Of a stretch of DNA of 64,000 nt, positions 43,502 through 52,962 are shown in pieces. The notes beneath the pieces were generated by a model, which saw only the letters and a program-made list of their open reading frames with translations, did no database searches and had not been told where the DNA came from. The position numbers and the translations under genes are program-made. The stretch is from assembly GCF_001425085.1 (NCBI RefSeq), contig NZ_LMDN01000004.1, positions 310,001-374,000 of the forward strand, in the 5' to 3' direction. Position 1 is the stretch's first letter. Each line of letters begins with the position of its first letter. The stretch comes from Leifsonia sp. Root4 (GTDB lineage: Bacteria; Actinomycetota; Actinomycetes; Actinomycetales; Microbacteriaceae).

Positions 43502-43539
43502 ACACAGAAGGCCCCCGATTCCTCGGGGGCCTTCTGTGT
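43502..43539. terminator. strong bidirectional intrinsic terminator
   Basis: ACACAGAAGGCCCCCGA, loop TTCC, TCGGGGGCCTTCTGTGT: a perfect 17-bp stem between the lipase gene and the converging tRNA-Leu. Confidence 0.9.
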
Positions 43540-43570
43540 CTGAGTCCTTTGGCAACGAACTCAATTCGCG

Positions 43571-43654
43571 TGCGCGAGGGGGGACTTGAACCCCCACGCC
43601 CTTTCGAGCACTGGCACCTGAAGCCAGCGCGTCTGCCAATTCCGCCACTCGCGC
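43571..43654 (-). tRNA. tRNA-Leu (CAG)
   Basis: 84 nt, class II with a long variable arm. Acceptor GCGCGAG/CTCGCGC, anticodon stem-loop CTGGCTTCAGGTGCCAG (anticodon CAG), variable arm TGCTCGAAAGGGCG and T-arm GGGGGTTCAAGTCCCCC. CCA is not encoded. Confidence 0.96.
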
Positions 43655-43893
43655 GAACTTGACGAGATTAGCATCTTCGCGACACGAGCACCATTTGAGT
43701 GATCCGATGGGAGTGTCGGAGAGCCTGAAAAGGTGCGATCGGCCGACAGACCTGTCATCCTCAAGGGCGAGTTTCGACCGGCTCTCGCCCGAGAACTAGC
43801 GGGCGAGTGCGCAGAAGTACGCGTACAAGGGCGGGTTCCCAGCGGGCCCGACTAACATTTGATAGTCATCAGAACCGGAAAGCGGGAGAGCTA

Positions 43894-44643
43894 GTGGGCT
43901 TACTGGACAACTTCGAGAAGGGTCTCGAGCGTGCCGTCAACGGCGCCTTTGCGAAGACGTTTCGCTCGGGGCTGCAGCCGGTTGAGATCACCTCCGCCCT
44001 GCGCAGGGAGCTCGACACGAAGGCTGCCGTCGTTTCGCGCGACCGCGTGCTCGTCCCCAACAAGTTCGTCGTGCGCATGAATGCCGACGACTACAGCCGC
44101 ATGCGCGCGCTCGGCCCCGCCCTCACCGACGAGCTCGCCCAACTCGTGCAACGGCACGCGGCGAGCCAGGGCTTCCAGTTCGCCGGGGCACTCAGCATCG
44201 AGCTGCAGAGCGACCCGGCGCTCAGCCTCGGCATCGTGCAGGTCGATTCCAGCAACGTCAAGGGCGATGTCGCCTGGGCCCCCGTCGTCGACATCAACGG
44301 CAAGCGTTACCCATTGCTGCATGCGCGCACCGTCATCGGCCGCGGCAGCGATGCAGACATCACCGTCGAGGACACCGGCACGAGCCGACGCCACGTCGAG
44401 ATCCTCTGGGACGGCAGGCGCGCGAAGGTGCGCGACCTCGGGTCCACGAACGGCTCGAAGCTCAACGGTTCGCCGGTCACGGAGGCCGTGCTCGAGCCGG
44501 AATCCGTCATCACCATCGGCCGCACCAACATCACCTTCCGGGTGCTCGCCCAGGCGGCGCCCAGCGCGCGGCAGCCGGAGAGCTTCGGCGATGCGACGCA
44601 GCGTCACGACATGGATGGATTCTGGGGGCCCCGTGACCAGTGA
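43894..44643 (+). CDS. fhaA: FhaA-like protein (DUF3662 and FHA domain)
   Basis: A phosphothreonine-binding scaffold of the pkn operon. It is 249 aa. N-terminal DUF3662: GLLDNFEKGLERAVNGAFAK, with KTFRSGLQPVEITSALRREL. C-terminal FHA domain (about 155-235) with the binding residues in VIGRGSDADITVED, SRRHVEI and LGSTNGSKLNG. In mycobacteria FhaA binds phosphorylated MviN and regulates peptidoglycan synthesis; here it is shorter because the central linker is brief. GTG start with GGGAGAG upstream; the 239-base leader holds a CTCGCCCG/CGGGCGAG hairpin. Confidence 0.92.
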   Translation: MGLLDNFEKGLERAVNGAFAKTFRSGLQPVEITSALRRELDTKAAVVSRDRVLVPNKFVVRMNADDYSRMRALGPALTDELAQLVQRHAASQGFQFAGALSIELQSDPALSLGIVQVDSSNVKGDVAWAPVVDINGKRYPLLHARTVIGRGSDADITVEDTGTSRRHVEILWDGRRAKVRDLGSTNGSKLNGSPVTEAVLEPESVITIGRTNITFRVLAQAAPSARQPESFGDATQRHDMDGFWGPRDQ

Positions 44644-45277
44644 GCTCACCCTGCTGGTGTTGCGGCTCGGCTTCCTGCTGCTGCTCTGGCTCTTCGTCTT
44701 CGCCATCGTCTATGCGCTGCGCTCCGATCTGTTCGGCCAGCGGGTGCGCAAACTTCAGCCGACATCGGATGCCGCGAGCCCGGCGATCTCACCAGGCTCA
44801 ACCGGGGGCAACTCCAGCGGCCGCGGCAACCCGAGCGCCGGCAACGGCCCCACCGGCGCCATGCCCTCCCCCGGTGCCGCTGCCGCGGCTCCCCTGTTCG
44901 CGGCCCACGCCCCGGTTTCGGCGGCCTCCGCAGCCGAGCCGAACGCACTTGCACCGAACTTCGGCCGCGAGACCGCCACGGCCCAGACCGCTCAGCGCCT
45001 CGTCATCACCTCCGGTGCCAAGGCCGGAGCCGAGTTCCCGCTCGGTCGCGACGAGATCACGATCGGCCGCTCGAGCGACTCGGCCATCGTCATCCGCGAC
45101 GATTACACCTCCACCCACCACGCGCGCCTCATGCTGTGGAACGACCAGTGGATGCTGCAAGACCTCGACTCGACCAACGGCACCTTCCTCGACGGCGTCC
45201 GCGTCGCCGTGCCCACGCCGATTCCGTTGAACACCCCTGTCAAGATCGGTTCCACGAGCTTCGAGCTGCGACGGTAG
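44633..45277 (+). CDS. fhaB: FhaB-like membrane FHA protein
   Basis: A 214-aa protein with one N-terminal membrane helix (LVLRLGFLLLLWLFVFAIVY), a Gly/Ser/Ala-rich linker (about residues 50-115) and an FHA domain at the C-terminus (ITIGRSSDSAIVIRDDYTST, DLDSTNGTFLDG). FipA/FhaB homologues recruit division and synthesis factors to phosphorylated partners. The GTG start lies 11 bases inside fhaA; pstP follows 4 bases after its stop. Confidence 0.92.
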   Translation: MTSELTLLVLRLGFLLLLWLFVFAIVYALRSDLFGQRVRKLQPTSDAASPAISPGSTGGNSSGRGNPSAGNGPTGAMPSPGAAAAAPLFAAHAPVSAASAAEPNALAPNFGRETATAQTAQRLVITSGAKAGAEFPLGRDEITIGRSSDSAIVIRDDYTSTHHARLMLWNDQWMLQDLDSTNGTFLDGVRVAVPTPIPLNTPVKIGSTSFELRR

Positions 45278-45281
45278 GCGC

Positions 45282-46517
45282 ATGGCGAGAGTCTCTGACA
45301 GCGCGGCGGTCTCACACGTCGGACGCATCCGTTCGAACAACCAGGACTCCGGCCTCGCCGGCATCGGGCTGTTCGTCGTCGCCGACGGCATGGGTGGCCA
45401 CGCGGGCGGAGACGTCGCATCCGCGATCGCGATCACGCGCATGGCGGAGGCCGACCAGGTCTACTCGACTCCCCAAGAGGCCGAGTTCGCGCTGCAGGCT
45501 GCCCTCGTAGCCGCCAACGCCCTGCTGGCCGAGACCGTCTTCGAACACACCGAGCTGACCGGCATGGGCACGACGGTCAGCGCGCTGGCCGTGCTCGGCG
45601 ACGAGGTGGCGATCGCCCACATCGGCGACTCCCGCATCTACCTCTACCGCGACGGCGACGTCTCGCAGATCACGATCGACCACACCTTCGTGCAGCGCCT
45701 CGTCGACAGCGGGCGCATCACAGAGGAAGAGGCGGCGGTGCATCCCCGCCGCAGCGTGCTCATGCGCGTGCTCGGCGACGTCGACTCGGCCCCGGAGATC
45801 GACACCTCCATCTTGGCCACGCGCCCGGGCGACCGCTGGCTGATCTGCTCCGACGGCCTGAGCGGGGTCGTCTCACTCGACCAGATCCGGGCCGAGTTCG
45901 CGATGGGCGGCCGCGCGCACGATCTGGCCCAGCGCCTGGTCAAGGACAGCCTGGATGCCGGCGCGCCGGACAACGTGACCGTTGTCATCGTCGACATCGG
46001 CGAGACCGCGCCGCTCCGCACGGACCCACTGATCGTCGGCTCCGCCGCGTCCCCCCTCAGCTTCGCTGCCCCAGAGCCGCAGCGTGTCCGCTCGATGCGC
46101 CTGCCGCCATTCCGCCTGCACCCCGTGCGCGAGAGCCACTTCGAGCCGGACTCCCAGGACTATCTCGACGAGCTCATCGAAGAGGACCGCCGCCGCGTCA
46201 CCCGCCGCAGGGTCGTCTGGCTCGCGTCCATCATCGCGCTCGTCGTCGCCATCGTGCTCGCCTGCGTCGTGGCGTACCAGTGGACCCAGACCCGCTACTT
46301 CGTCGGAAGCGAGAGCGGCACCGTCGCCATCTACCGCGGCGTGCAGCAGACCCTCGGCCCGATAGCACTCAGCGAGGTCTACAAGAAGACCGACATCGCC
46401 CTCGCCGATCTCAAGCCCTATGACCAGAAGATCGTCGAAGCCACGATCAGCGCCGGTTCGCTGAGCGAGGCACGAGAGATCGTCACCCGACTGGAGGCCA
46501 GTCGTGTCCCGGAATAA
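45282..46517 (+). CDS. pstP: PP2C-family Ser/Thr phosphatase
   Basis: Dephosphorylates PknA/PknB and their substrates. It is 411 aa. PP2C metal motifs: RSNNQDSG, VADGMGGHAGG, HIGDSRIYLY, CSDGLSG and DNVTVVIVDIG. A membrane helix near residues 313-335 (WLASIIALVVAIVLACVVAY) anchors it and a short extracytoplasmic domain follows. Overlaps rodA by 14 bases. Position in the fha-pst-rod-pbp-pkn operon is conserved across actinobacteria. Confidence 0.95.
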   Translation: MARVSDSAAVSHVGRIRSNNQDSGLAGIGLFVVADGMGGHAGGDVASAIAITRMAEADQVYSTPQEAEFALQAALVAANALLAETVFEHTELTGMGTTVSALAVLGDEVAIAHIGDSRIYLYRDGDVSQITIDHTFVQRLVDSGRITEEEAAVHPRRSVLMRVLGDVDSAPEIDTSILATRPGDRWLICSDGLSGVVSLDQIRAEFAMGGRAHDLAQRLVKDSLDAGAPDNVTVVIVDIGETAPLRTDPLIVGSAASPLSFAAPEPQRVRSMRLPPFRLHPVRESHFEPDSQDYLDELIEEDRRRVTRRRVVWLASIIALVVAIVLACVVAYQWTQTRYFVGSESGTVAIYRGVQQTLGPIALSEVYKKTDIALADLKPYDQKIVEATISAGSLSEAREIVTRLEASRVPE

Positions 46518-47922
46518 CGCACGCACGGCGGATGCCGCCGGGCGCCAGACGCGCAGCTCCACCAACACGGGAAGCGTCCGTCGCATCCGCATCCCGCAGA
46601 AGCTGCGCAACCTCGAGCTCATGCTGCTCATCTTCGCCTGCGCGATCAACGCCATCGCCATCGTGCTCGTGCAGCTCGGCGAACTCGGCACGCTCGACAC
46701 GACCCTCGTCGTGCTCGGCGCCGGGCTCTCGTTGCTCGTCTTCGGCATGCACGTGGCGATGCGCTTCATCGCCCGCGACGCCGACCCGTTCATCCTGCCG
46801 ATCGCCACCGTGCTCAATGGCCTCGGCATCGCGATGATCTACCGCGTCGACCTGCTCCTCGGCGACACCGGCTGGGACAGCGCGGCCGTGCGCCAGATCG
46901 TGTGGAGCGCGATGGCGATCATCGCCGCACTCGTGGTCATCCTCGTCATCCGCAACCACCGCGTGCTCTTCCGCTACACCTACGTCGCCGGCTTCGTGGC
47001 CGTCATCCTGTTGCTGCTCCCGCTCGTGCCCGGCCTCGGCCGCGAGGTCAACGGCGCCCGCGTCTGGATCGGCATCGGCGACTTCGCCACCTTCCAGCCC
47101 GGCGAGATCGCGAAGATCGCCCTGGCCGTGTTCTTCGCCGGGTACCTGGTGCGCAACCGCGACAGCCTCTCGATGGTCGGAACCAAGTTCCTCGGCATGC
47201 GGATGCCGCGCATGCGCGATCTCGGGCCACTGATCGTGGTCTGGGCCCTCTCGATGTCGGTCATCGTCTTCCAGCGCGATCTCGGCACCGCGTTGCTCTA
47301 CTTCGGCCTGTTCCTCGTGATGCTCTACGTCGCCACCGCGCGACTCAGCTGGGTGCTGATCGGCCTCAGCCTGTTCCTCGGCGGCGCCCTGATCGCCAGC
47401 CAGACGCTCGACTACGTCAACGGCCGCTTCAACAACTGGCTCGACGCCTTCAACCCGGCCGTCTATGAGGCGGCCGGCGGCAGCTACCAGCTTGTGCAGG
47501 GTCTCTTCGGCCTCGCCAACGGCGGGCTACTCGGCACCGGGCTCGGGCAGGGGCGACCAGACCTCACACCCGTTCCGCAGAGTGACTACATCATCGCCAG
47601 CCTCGGCGAGGAGCTCGGTCTGGCCGGCATCTTCGCCATCCTCTCTCTGTACATGCTCTTCGTCGCTCGCGGATTCCGCATCGGATTCGCCGGACAGGAC
47701 GACTTCGGCAAGCTGCTCGGCGTCGGCCTGGCCTTCGTGGTCGCCCTGCAGGTGTTCATCGTGATCGGCGGCGTCACCCGCGTCATCCCGCTCACCGGTC
47801 TGACGACCCCGTTCCTCGCCGCCGGTGGTTCATCGCTTGTGGCCAACTGGATCATCGCGGCGCTCCTGCTCAGACTCTCCGACACCGTGCGCAATCAACC
47901 GCGTCTGGTGGTGAACGAATGA
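46504..47922 (+). CDS. rodA: FtsW/RodA/SpoVE-family peptidoglycan polymerase
   Basis: SEDS glycosyltransferase for peptidoglycan. It is 472 aa with about ten to twelve helices. Family signatures NGARVWIGIGDFATFQPGEI and FQRDLGTALLYFGLF, and the C-terminal GVTRVIPLTGLTTPFLAAGG. It pairs with PbpA encoded next, overlapping by four bases. GTG start at 46504. RodA (elongation) rather than FtsW is inferred from the operon. Confidence 0.95.
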   Translation: MSRNNARTADAAGRQTRSSTNTGSVRRIRIPQKLRNLELMLLIFACAINAIAIVLVQLGELGTLDTTLVVLGAGLSLLVFGMHVAMRFIARDADPFILPIATVLNGLGIAMIYRVDLLLGDTGWDSAAVRQIVWSAMAIIAALVVILVIRNHRVLFRYTYVAGFVAVILLLLPLVPGLGREVNGARVWIGIGDFATFQPGEIAKIALAVFFAGYLVRNRDSLSMVGTKFLGMRMPRMRDLGPLIVVWALSMSVIVFQRDLGTALLYFGLFLVMLYVATARLSWVLIGLSLFLGGALIASQTLDYVNGRFNNWLDAFNPAVYEAAGGSYQLVQGLFGLANGGLLGTGLGQGRPDLTPVPQSDYIIASLGEELGLAGIFAILSLYMLFVARGFRIGFAGQDDFGKLLGVGLAFVVALQVFIVIGGVTRVIPLTGLTTPFLAAGGSSLVANWIIAALLLRLSDTVRNQPRLVVNE

Positions 47923-49373
47923 ACCGCGAACTCAAGCGCGTGAGCATCGTCGTCTTCGTCATGTTCATGGCCCTGTTCAGCTCGACGACGATCATCCAGG
48001 TGATCCAGTCCGACAACCTGCGCAATGACGCCCGGAACACGCGCACGCTCTACGACAGCTACGAGGTCGAGCGCGGCCCGATCCTTGCCGGCGGTGCTCC
48101 GATCGCCGAGTCCGTGCCGAGCGACGACAACTACAAGTTCCAGCGGGTCTATAGCAACGGAGTGCTCTACGCACCGATCACCGGCTTCTTCCCCGTCAAC
48201 GGTGAGCCGACGGCCCTCGAGGGCAAGCTGAACAGCTACCTCAGCGGCACCGCGAACGCACAGTTCCTCGACTCCCTCGAACGACTCTTCACCGGGCAGG
48301 GACGCAAGGGTGCATCCGTCTCGGTCACCATCGACCCCGTCGCCCAGCAGGCGGCATGGGATGCCCTCGGCGACTACACCGGTTCCGTCGTCGTGACACA
48401 GCCCAAGACCGGCCGCGTCATCGCGATGGTCTCCAAGCCGAGCTTCGACCCCAATGCGCTCGCGGTGCACGACAGTGAGATCGTCGACCAGAACTACGAG
48501 GCGCTGCTGGCCGATCCCGGCGACCCGCTCATCAACCGAGCGATCGGCGGCGACATGAACCCTCCCGGTTCCGTCTTCAAACTCGTCGTCGTCGCGGCGG
48601 CGCTCGAATCCGGCGAGTACACGCCCGAGAGCGAGTTCCCCAACCCTCCGACGTTCCAGCTCCCAGGCACGGACACGATCATCCGCAACAGCGGCGGGGA
48701 CGACTGCGGTGGCGGAGAGACCGTGACCATCGCGACGGCGCTGCGCCTCAGCTGCAACGTGCCGATGGCCGAGCTCGGTCTCGCCCTCGGCGATGCCGCA
48801 ATCCGCGAGCAGGCAGAGAAGTTCGGTTTCAATTCCGAGTTCGAGATCCCCCTGGATGTCGAGGCCAGCGTCTACCCGCGCGTGCTCGACGATGCCCAGA
48901 CCGCCATGACCGCGTACGGCCAGTACGAGGTCCGCGCGACCCCGCTGCAGATGGCCATGGTCTCCGCGGCGATCGCCAACGGCGGCATGGTCATGAATCC
49001 GAACATGGTCGAGGCGATCACGGCCCCGAACCTCAGCCCGCTCGAGAGCTTCGAGCCGAGCGAGTATCAGCGCGCCATCAGCCAAGAAACCGCCGCGACG
49101 ATGACCGAAATGATGGTCAACGGAGTCGAAAACGGTGCCGCGAGTAATGCAAGAATAGACGGGGTCAGTGTTGCCGGTAAGACGGGTACGGCAGAGAACG
49201 ACGGAGATGCTCCGTACACTCTCTGGTTTACCGGATTTGCCCCCGCAGACGACCCAGAATATGCAATCACCGTCCTCATTGAGGATGGCGGGGGAATGGG
49301 CCAAACGGGGTACGGCAATCTACTTGCCGCACCGGTCGCACAACAGGTACTAGAGGCGGTGCTGAATAAATGA
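47919..49373 (+). CDS. pbpA: penicillin-binding protein A (class B transpeptidase)
   Basis: D,D-transpeptidase, 484 aa. N-terminal membrane anchor (VSIVVFVMFMALFSSTTIIQ), dimerisation domain, then transpeptidase motifs PPGSVFKLVV (SxxK), LSCNVPMAE (SxN) and AGKTGTAEN (KTG). Its last about 230 bases use codons rarer than in the rest of the operon (AGA, ATA, GTA, CTA). The stop overlaps the pknA ATG. Confidence 0.95.
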   Translation: MNRELKRVSIVVFVMFMALFSSTTIIQVIQSDNLRNDARNTRTLYDSYEVERGPILAGGAPIAESVPSDDNYKFQRVYSNGVLYAPITGFFPVNGEPTALEGKLNSYLSGTANAQFLDSLERLFTGQGRKGASVSVTIDPVAQQAAWDALGDYTGSVVVTQPKTGRVIAMVSKPSFDPNALAVHDSEIVDQNYEALLADPGDPLINRAIGGDMNPPGSVFKLVVVAAALESGEYTPESEFPNPPTFQLPGTDTIIRNSGGDDCGGGETVTIATALRLSCNVPMAELGLALGDAAIREQAEKFGFNSEFEIPLDVEASVYPRVLDDAQTAMTAYGQYEVRATPLQMAMVSAAIANGGMVMNPNMVEAITAPNLSPLESFEPSEYQRAISQETAATMTEMMVNGVENGAASNARIDGVSVAGKTGTAENDGDAPYTLWFTGFAPADDPEYAITVLIEDGGGMGQTGYGNLLAAPVAQQVLEAVLNK

Positions 49374-51136
49374 GGCCAACTACAGGGCTCACCTTCGGGG
49401 GACGATACGAACTCCTTTCGCGAATCGCGATCGGCGGAATGGGCGAGGTGTGGCAAGCCACAGACCTCGTCATCGGTCGTCAGGTTGCCATCAAGATCCT
49501 GAAGGACGAGTACCTCGGTGACCCGGGCTTCCTTGAGCGTTTCCGCGCCGAGGCCCGTCACGCCGCGCTCGTCAACCACGAGGGCATCGCCAACGTCTTC
49601 GACTACGGCGAGGAGGAGGGCAGCGCCTACCTCGTGATGGAGCTCGTGCCCGGCGAGGCGCTCTCCACGATTCTCGAGCGCGATCACGTGCTCTCCAGCG
49701 ACAAGGTGCTCGACATCGTCGCCCAGACGGCGTCTGCACTGCACGCCGCGCACGCCGCCGGCCTCGTCCACCGCGACATCAAGCCCGGCAACCTGCTGAT
49801 CACACCGGACGGCCGCGTCAAGATCACCGACTTCGGCATCGCCCGCATCGCCGACCAGGTTCCGTTGACCGCCACCGGCCAGGTGATGGGCACCGTTCAG
49901 TACCTCTCGCCCGAGCAGGCCTCCGGCCACCCGGCGTCACCGACCACCGACATCTACTCGCTCGGCATCGTCGCCTACGAGGCCCTCGCCGGTCGCCGCC
50001 CCTTCACGGGCGAGTCCCAGGTGGCCATCGCGATGGCGCAGATCAACGAGGCGCCGCCAGAGCTGCCTGTCACGATCTCCGAGCCCGTGCGCAACCTGGT
50101 CTTCGCGTGCATCGCCAAGAACCCGGCGGACCGCCCGGCCTCTGCCGCACACCTCGCCCGGGCCGCCACGGCGCTCCGCCGCGGCGACGTGCAGGCTGCC
50201 GCGGCATCCGTGCCCGCCATTCTCGGCGGAGCGAGTGCGGACACCGCTGCGACGATGCTCTTCCCCGCCCAGGGTGCTCCGACGGTTGCGACGACGGTGC
50301 TGCCGGCGACCGAGGGCATCGCGGGCTCGATGACGCGCGCCGACACGGTCGCGGCCGAGAAGAAGAAGCGCAGCCCATGGACGTGGCCGCTGATCGCTCT
50401 CATCGCCCTGCTCGCGATCGTGTTGATCGGTGCCGTCTTCGCCCTGACGAACCAGGGCTCCCCGACACCGGAGAAGACCACGACGCCGCCGGCAACCTCG
50501 AGCACGCCGACGCCGAAGCCGACGGAGACCACGCCGCCGGCCCCGACGACGGCCGCGATCGTCGAGACCGACTTCATCGGCCTCACCGCGGATGAGGCCC
50601 GGGCCAAGCTCGGCGAGCTCGGCATGACCGCCGACGTCGCCGAAGGCAACGCCGCGACCAACAGCAGCGATGCCGGCAAGGTCTACGCCGTGAACCCGAC
50701 CGGCAAGAATGTGGCGATCGGCACGACGATCACCGTCACCGTGTGGGCGGCCCCGGCAGAGCTGAGCGCTCCGAGCTCCGCTCCGTCACTGGCAGGCGGC
50801 AGCGAGCCGTTCGCCCCCGGCGACGACGTCAAGGTCACCTGGCCGGCACAGAGCTGCCCGGCCGGGCAGACCCTGAGCGGCTACAAGATCGCCGTCACCG
50901 GCGAGGGTGCGGCCATCAGCGTTGAGGACACCAGTGCGAACGGTTCGCGTTCGGCGGTCATCACCGCCGGAAGCGCACCATTCTCCGTGATCTTCCAGTA
51001 CTTCTGCGGAGAGTTCGCCTCTCCGGCCTCGCCTGCCCTTGACGTTGACGTGCAAGAAGCCGAAGAGCCCGAACCTGGGCCAGAAGCCAATCCCTCGACG
51101 AATGCACCCGTTACAGAACGTGCTACCAAGGGGTAA
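49370..51136 (+). CDS. pknA: Ser/Thr protein kinase PknA with extracellular PASTA domain
   Basis: Transmembrane kinase of 588 aa. Kinase domain residues about 12-275: glycine loop IAIGGMGEVWQA, VAIKILKDEY, catalytic HRDIKPGNLL, DFGIARI and GTVQYLSPEQ. Membrane helix near 345-365 (PLIALIALLAIVLIGAVFAL), Pro/Thr linker, one PASTA repeat (about 395-460: FIGLTADEARAKLGELGMTA), then about 110 residues with two Cys (SCPAGQ and FCGEF), perhaps a disulphide-closed beta domain. Mycobacterial PknA lacks PASTA, so this receptor part is notable. Confidence 0.93.
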   Translation: MRPTTGLTFGGRYELLSRIAIGGMGEVWQATDLVIGRQVAIKILKDEYLGDPGFLERFRAEARHAALVNHEGIANVFDYGEEEGSAYLVMELVPGEALSTILERDHVLSSDKVLDIVAQTASALHAAHAAGLVHRDIKPGNLLITPDGRVKITDFGIARIADQVPLTATGQVMGTVQYLSPEQASGHPASPTTDIYSLGIVAYEALAGRRPFTGESQVAIAMAQINEAPPELPVTISEPVRNLVFACIAKNPADRPASAAHLARAATALRRGDVQAAAASVPAILGGASADTAATMLFPAQGAPTVATTVLPATEGIAGSMTRADTVAAEKKKRSPWTWPLIALIALLAIVLIGAVFALTNQGSPTPEKTTTPPATSSTPTPKPTETTPPAPTTAAIVETDFIGLTADEARAKLGELGMTADVAEGNAATNSSDAGKVYAVNPTGKNVAIGTTITVTVWAAPAELSAPSSAPSLAGGSEPFAPGDDVKVTWPAQSCPAGQTLSGYKIAVTGEGAAISVEDTSANGSRSAVITAGSAPFSVIFQYFCGEFASPASPALDVDVQEAEEPEPGPEANPSTNAPVTERATKG

Positions 51137-51200
51137 CGAGGCCCCGGAAATTCGCGGGTAAAATTATCCGCTGTGTGCCGAACCATGAGGGAGATTCGCT

Positions 51201-52898
51201 GTGTCTGAGGAAGGTCGCCTGATCGCTGGGCGCTACCAGGTTGGCGAACTCATCGGCCGCGGTGGCATGTCTGACGTGCACCGCGGAACGGATTCCCGCC
51301 TCGGCCGCACGGTGGCCATCAAGCTGCTGAAGCCCTCGCTGGCCAGCGACCCTGCGTTCCGTACCCGCTTCCGCCAGGAGGCGCAGGCCGCGGCGCGCAT
51401 GGCCCACCCGACGATCGTGCGCGTGTTCGACGCCGGCGAGGAGACCGTCACCGACGCGAACGGCCACGAGTCGCAGCTGCCGTTCATCGTGATGGAGTAC
51501 GTCGACGGCACGCTGCTGAAGGATCTGATCAAGCAGGGGCCGCTCTCCTCGACCGAGGCCGTGCGCATCCTCGACGGCGTTCTCACCGCACTCGAGTATT
51601 CGCACCGCGCCGGTGTCGTTCACCGCGACATCAAGCCGGGCAACATCATGATCACCCGCAACGGGCAGGTCAAGGTGATGGACTTCGGCATCGCCAGGGC
51701 CATCTCCGATTCCTCGACGACCGTTGCGCAGACCACCGCGATCCTCGGCACCGCCTCCTATTTCTCGCCGGAGCAGGCCAAGGGCGAGCTCGTGGACGCG
51801 CGCACCGATCTGTACTCAACCGGTGTCGTGCTGTTCGAGATGCTGACGTCACGCCCGCCATTCCGCGGGGACACACCCGTGGCGATCGCCTACCAGCACG
51901 TGTCGGAGATCGCACCCAAGCCCAGCAGCTTCAACCACCAGGTCTCGCCGGCGCTCGACGTCGTGGTGGCCAGGGCGATGACGAAGGACCGGGAGCAGCG
52001 CTACCAGAGCGCCGCGGAGTTCCGCGCTGACGTCGATCTGGCCGGCGCAGGCCAGGTTCCCATTCACCGGGCATCCGACGCGTCCGCGACGTCGCTCTTC
52101 AGCCAGGACCCGCACAGCATCTCGGGCTCCGAGCTCGCGCTCAAGCAACTCGCCGAAGACACCAACATGGTGCGCACGCAGCGCCGCCCTCCGGCACTCT
52201 GGATCTGGGCCGGTGTGCTCAGCGTCATCGTGATCGTGATCACCGTGATGTTCTGGGTGCTCAACCTGAATACGGAAACCGAGCTGCCGCCGACCTCACG
52301 CGAGGTTCCCGTGCTCACCGGGCTGACTTTTGCCGAGGCCCAGGAGACCCTTGCCGGGCTCGAACTGCAATCCGTCGAGGCGCGCGAGACCAGCACGACC
52401 GTTCCCGTCGACCAGGTGACCCGCACCATGCCTGCCGCTGGAGGCATTGTCAGCCCGGACACCATGATCACGGTCTACGTCTCATCGGGCAAGGTGGTGA
52501 TCCCTGTTCCGGATCTCGCCAACCTCAGCATCGCGGATGCCGAGGCGAAGCTGGCCGAGGTCGGGTTCGTCCTCGGGCTCACGACGACGCAGAACTCGCC
52601 GACGATCGCGGCGGACATCGTGCTCGCGACGGACCCAGCGGCCGGCGCATCAGGCCATGAGGGTGACACCGTGAACCTCACCGTGTCGAGCGGTCTCGTG
52701 ACGCTGCCGGATCTCACCAACCAGACGCTCAGCGCGGCGACGGCGATCCTCGCAGGGCCCGATCTGCAGCTCACCGCAGAGCCCGTCGCCGACCCGGCCT
52801 GTGCGGCACAGCCCGGCGATCTGATCACGCACCAGTCACTGGTCGGCGATGTTCCGCAGCACTCAACCGTGCAGCTCAGCTACTGCTCAGGCGACTGA
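51201..52898 (+). CDS. pknB: Ser/Thr protein kinase PknB with three PASTA domains
   Basis: Transmembrane kinase of 565 aa. Kinase domain 1-270: IGRGGMSDVHRG, VAIKLLKP, HRDIKPGNIMI, DFGIARA; activation loop TTVAQTTAILGTASYFSPEQ carries the threonines used in PknB. Membrane helix about 333-355, then three PASTA repeats (about 367-563; e.g. VPVLTGLTFAEAQETL, IPVPDLANLSIADAEAKL, TLPDLTNQTLSAATAIL) and a terminal Cys pair. Start GTG at 51201 with GAGGGAG upstream. TAAAAT at 51159-51164 could be a local promoter. Confidence 0.95.
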   Translation: MSEEGRLIAGRYQVGELIGRGGMSDVHRGTDSRLGRTVAIKLLKPSLASDPAFRTRFRQEAQAAARMAHPTIVRVFDAGEETVTDANGHESQLPFIVMEYVDGTLLKDLIKQGPLSSTEAVRILDGVLTALEYSHRAGVVHRDIKPGNIMITRNGQVKVMDFGIARAISDSSTTVAQTTAILGTASYFSPEQAKGELVDARTDLYSTGVVLFEMLTSRPPFRGDTPVAIAYQHVSEIAPKPSSFNHQVSPALDVVVARAMTKDREQRYQSAAEFRADVDLAGAGQVPIHRASDASATSLFSQDPHSISGSELALKQLAEDTNMVRTQRRPPALWIWAGVLSVIVIVITVMFWVLNLNTETELPPTSREVPVLTGLTFAEAQETLAGLELQSVEARETSTTVPVDQVTRTMPAAGGIVSPDTMITVYVSSGKVVIPVPDLANLSIADAEAKLAEVGFVLGLTTTQNSPTIAADIVLATDPAAGASGHEGDTVNLTVSSGLVTLPDLTNQTLSAATAILAGPDLQLTAEPVADPACAAQPGDLITHQSLVGDVPQHSTVQLSYCSGD

Positions 52899-52962
52899 GC
52901 CAGCCCAGCCCAGCCCAGCAGCCCAGGCACGATCAGCGCTGTCGCGATCAACTCAGACCTGA

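Noticed and set aside
52899-52930. CAGCC-type pentamer repetition after pknB
   Set aside because: Only about four imperfect units; too short to be meaningful and readily explained by low-complexity GC sequence.
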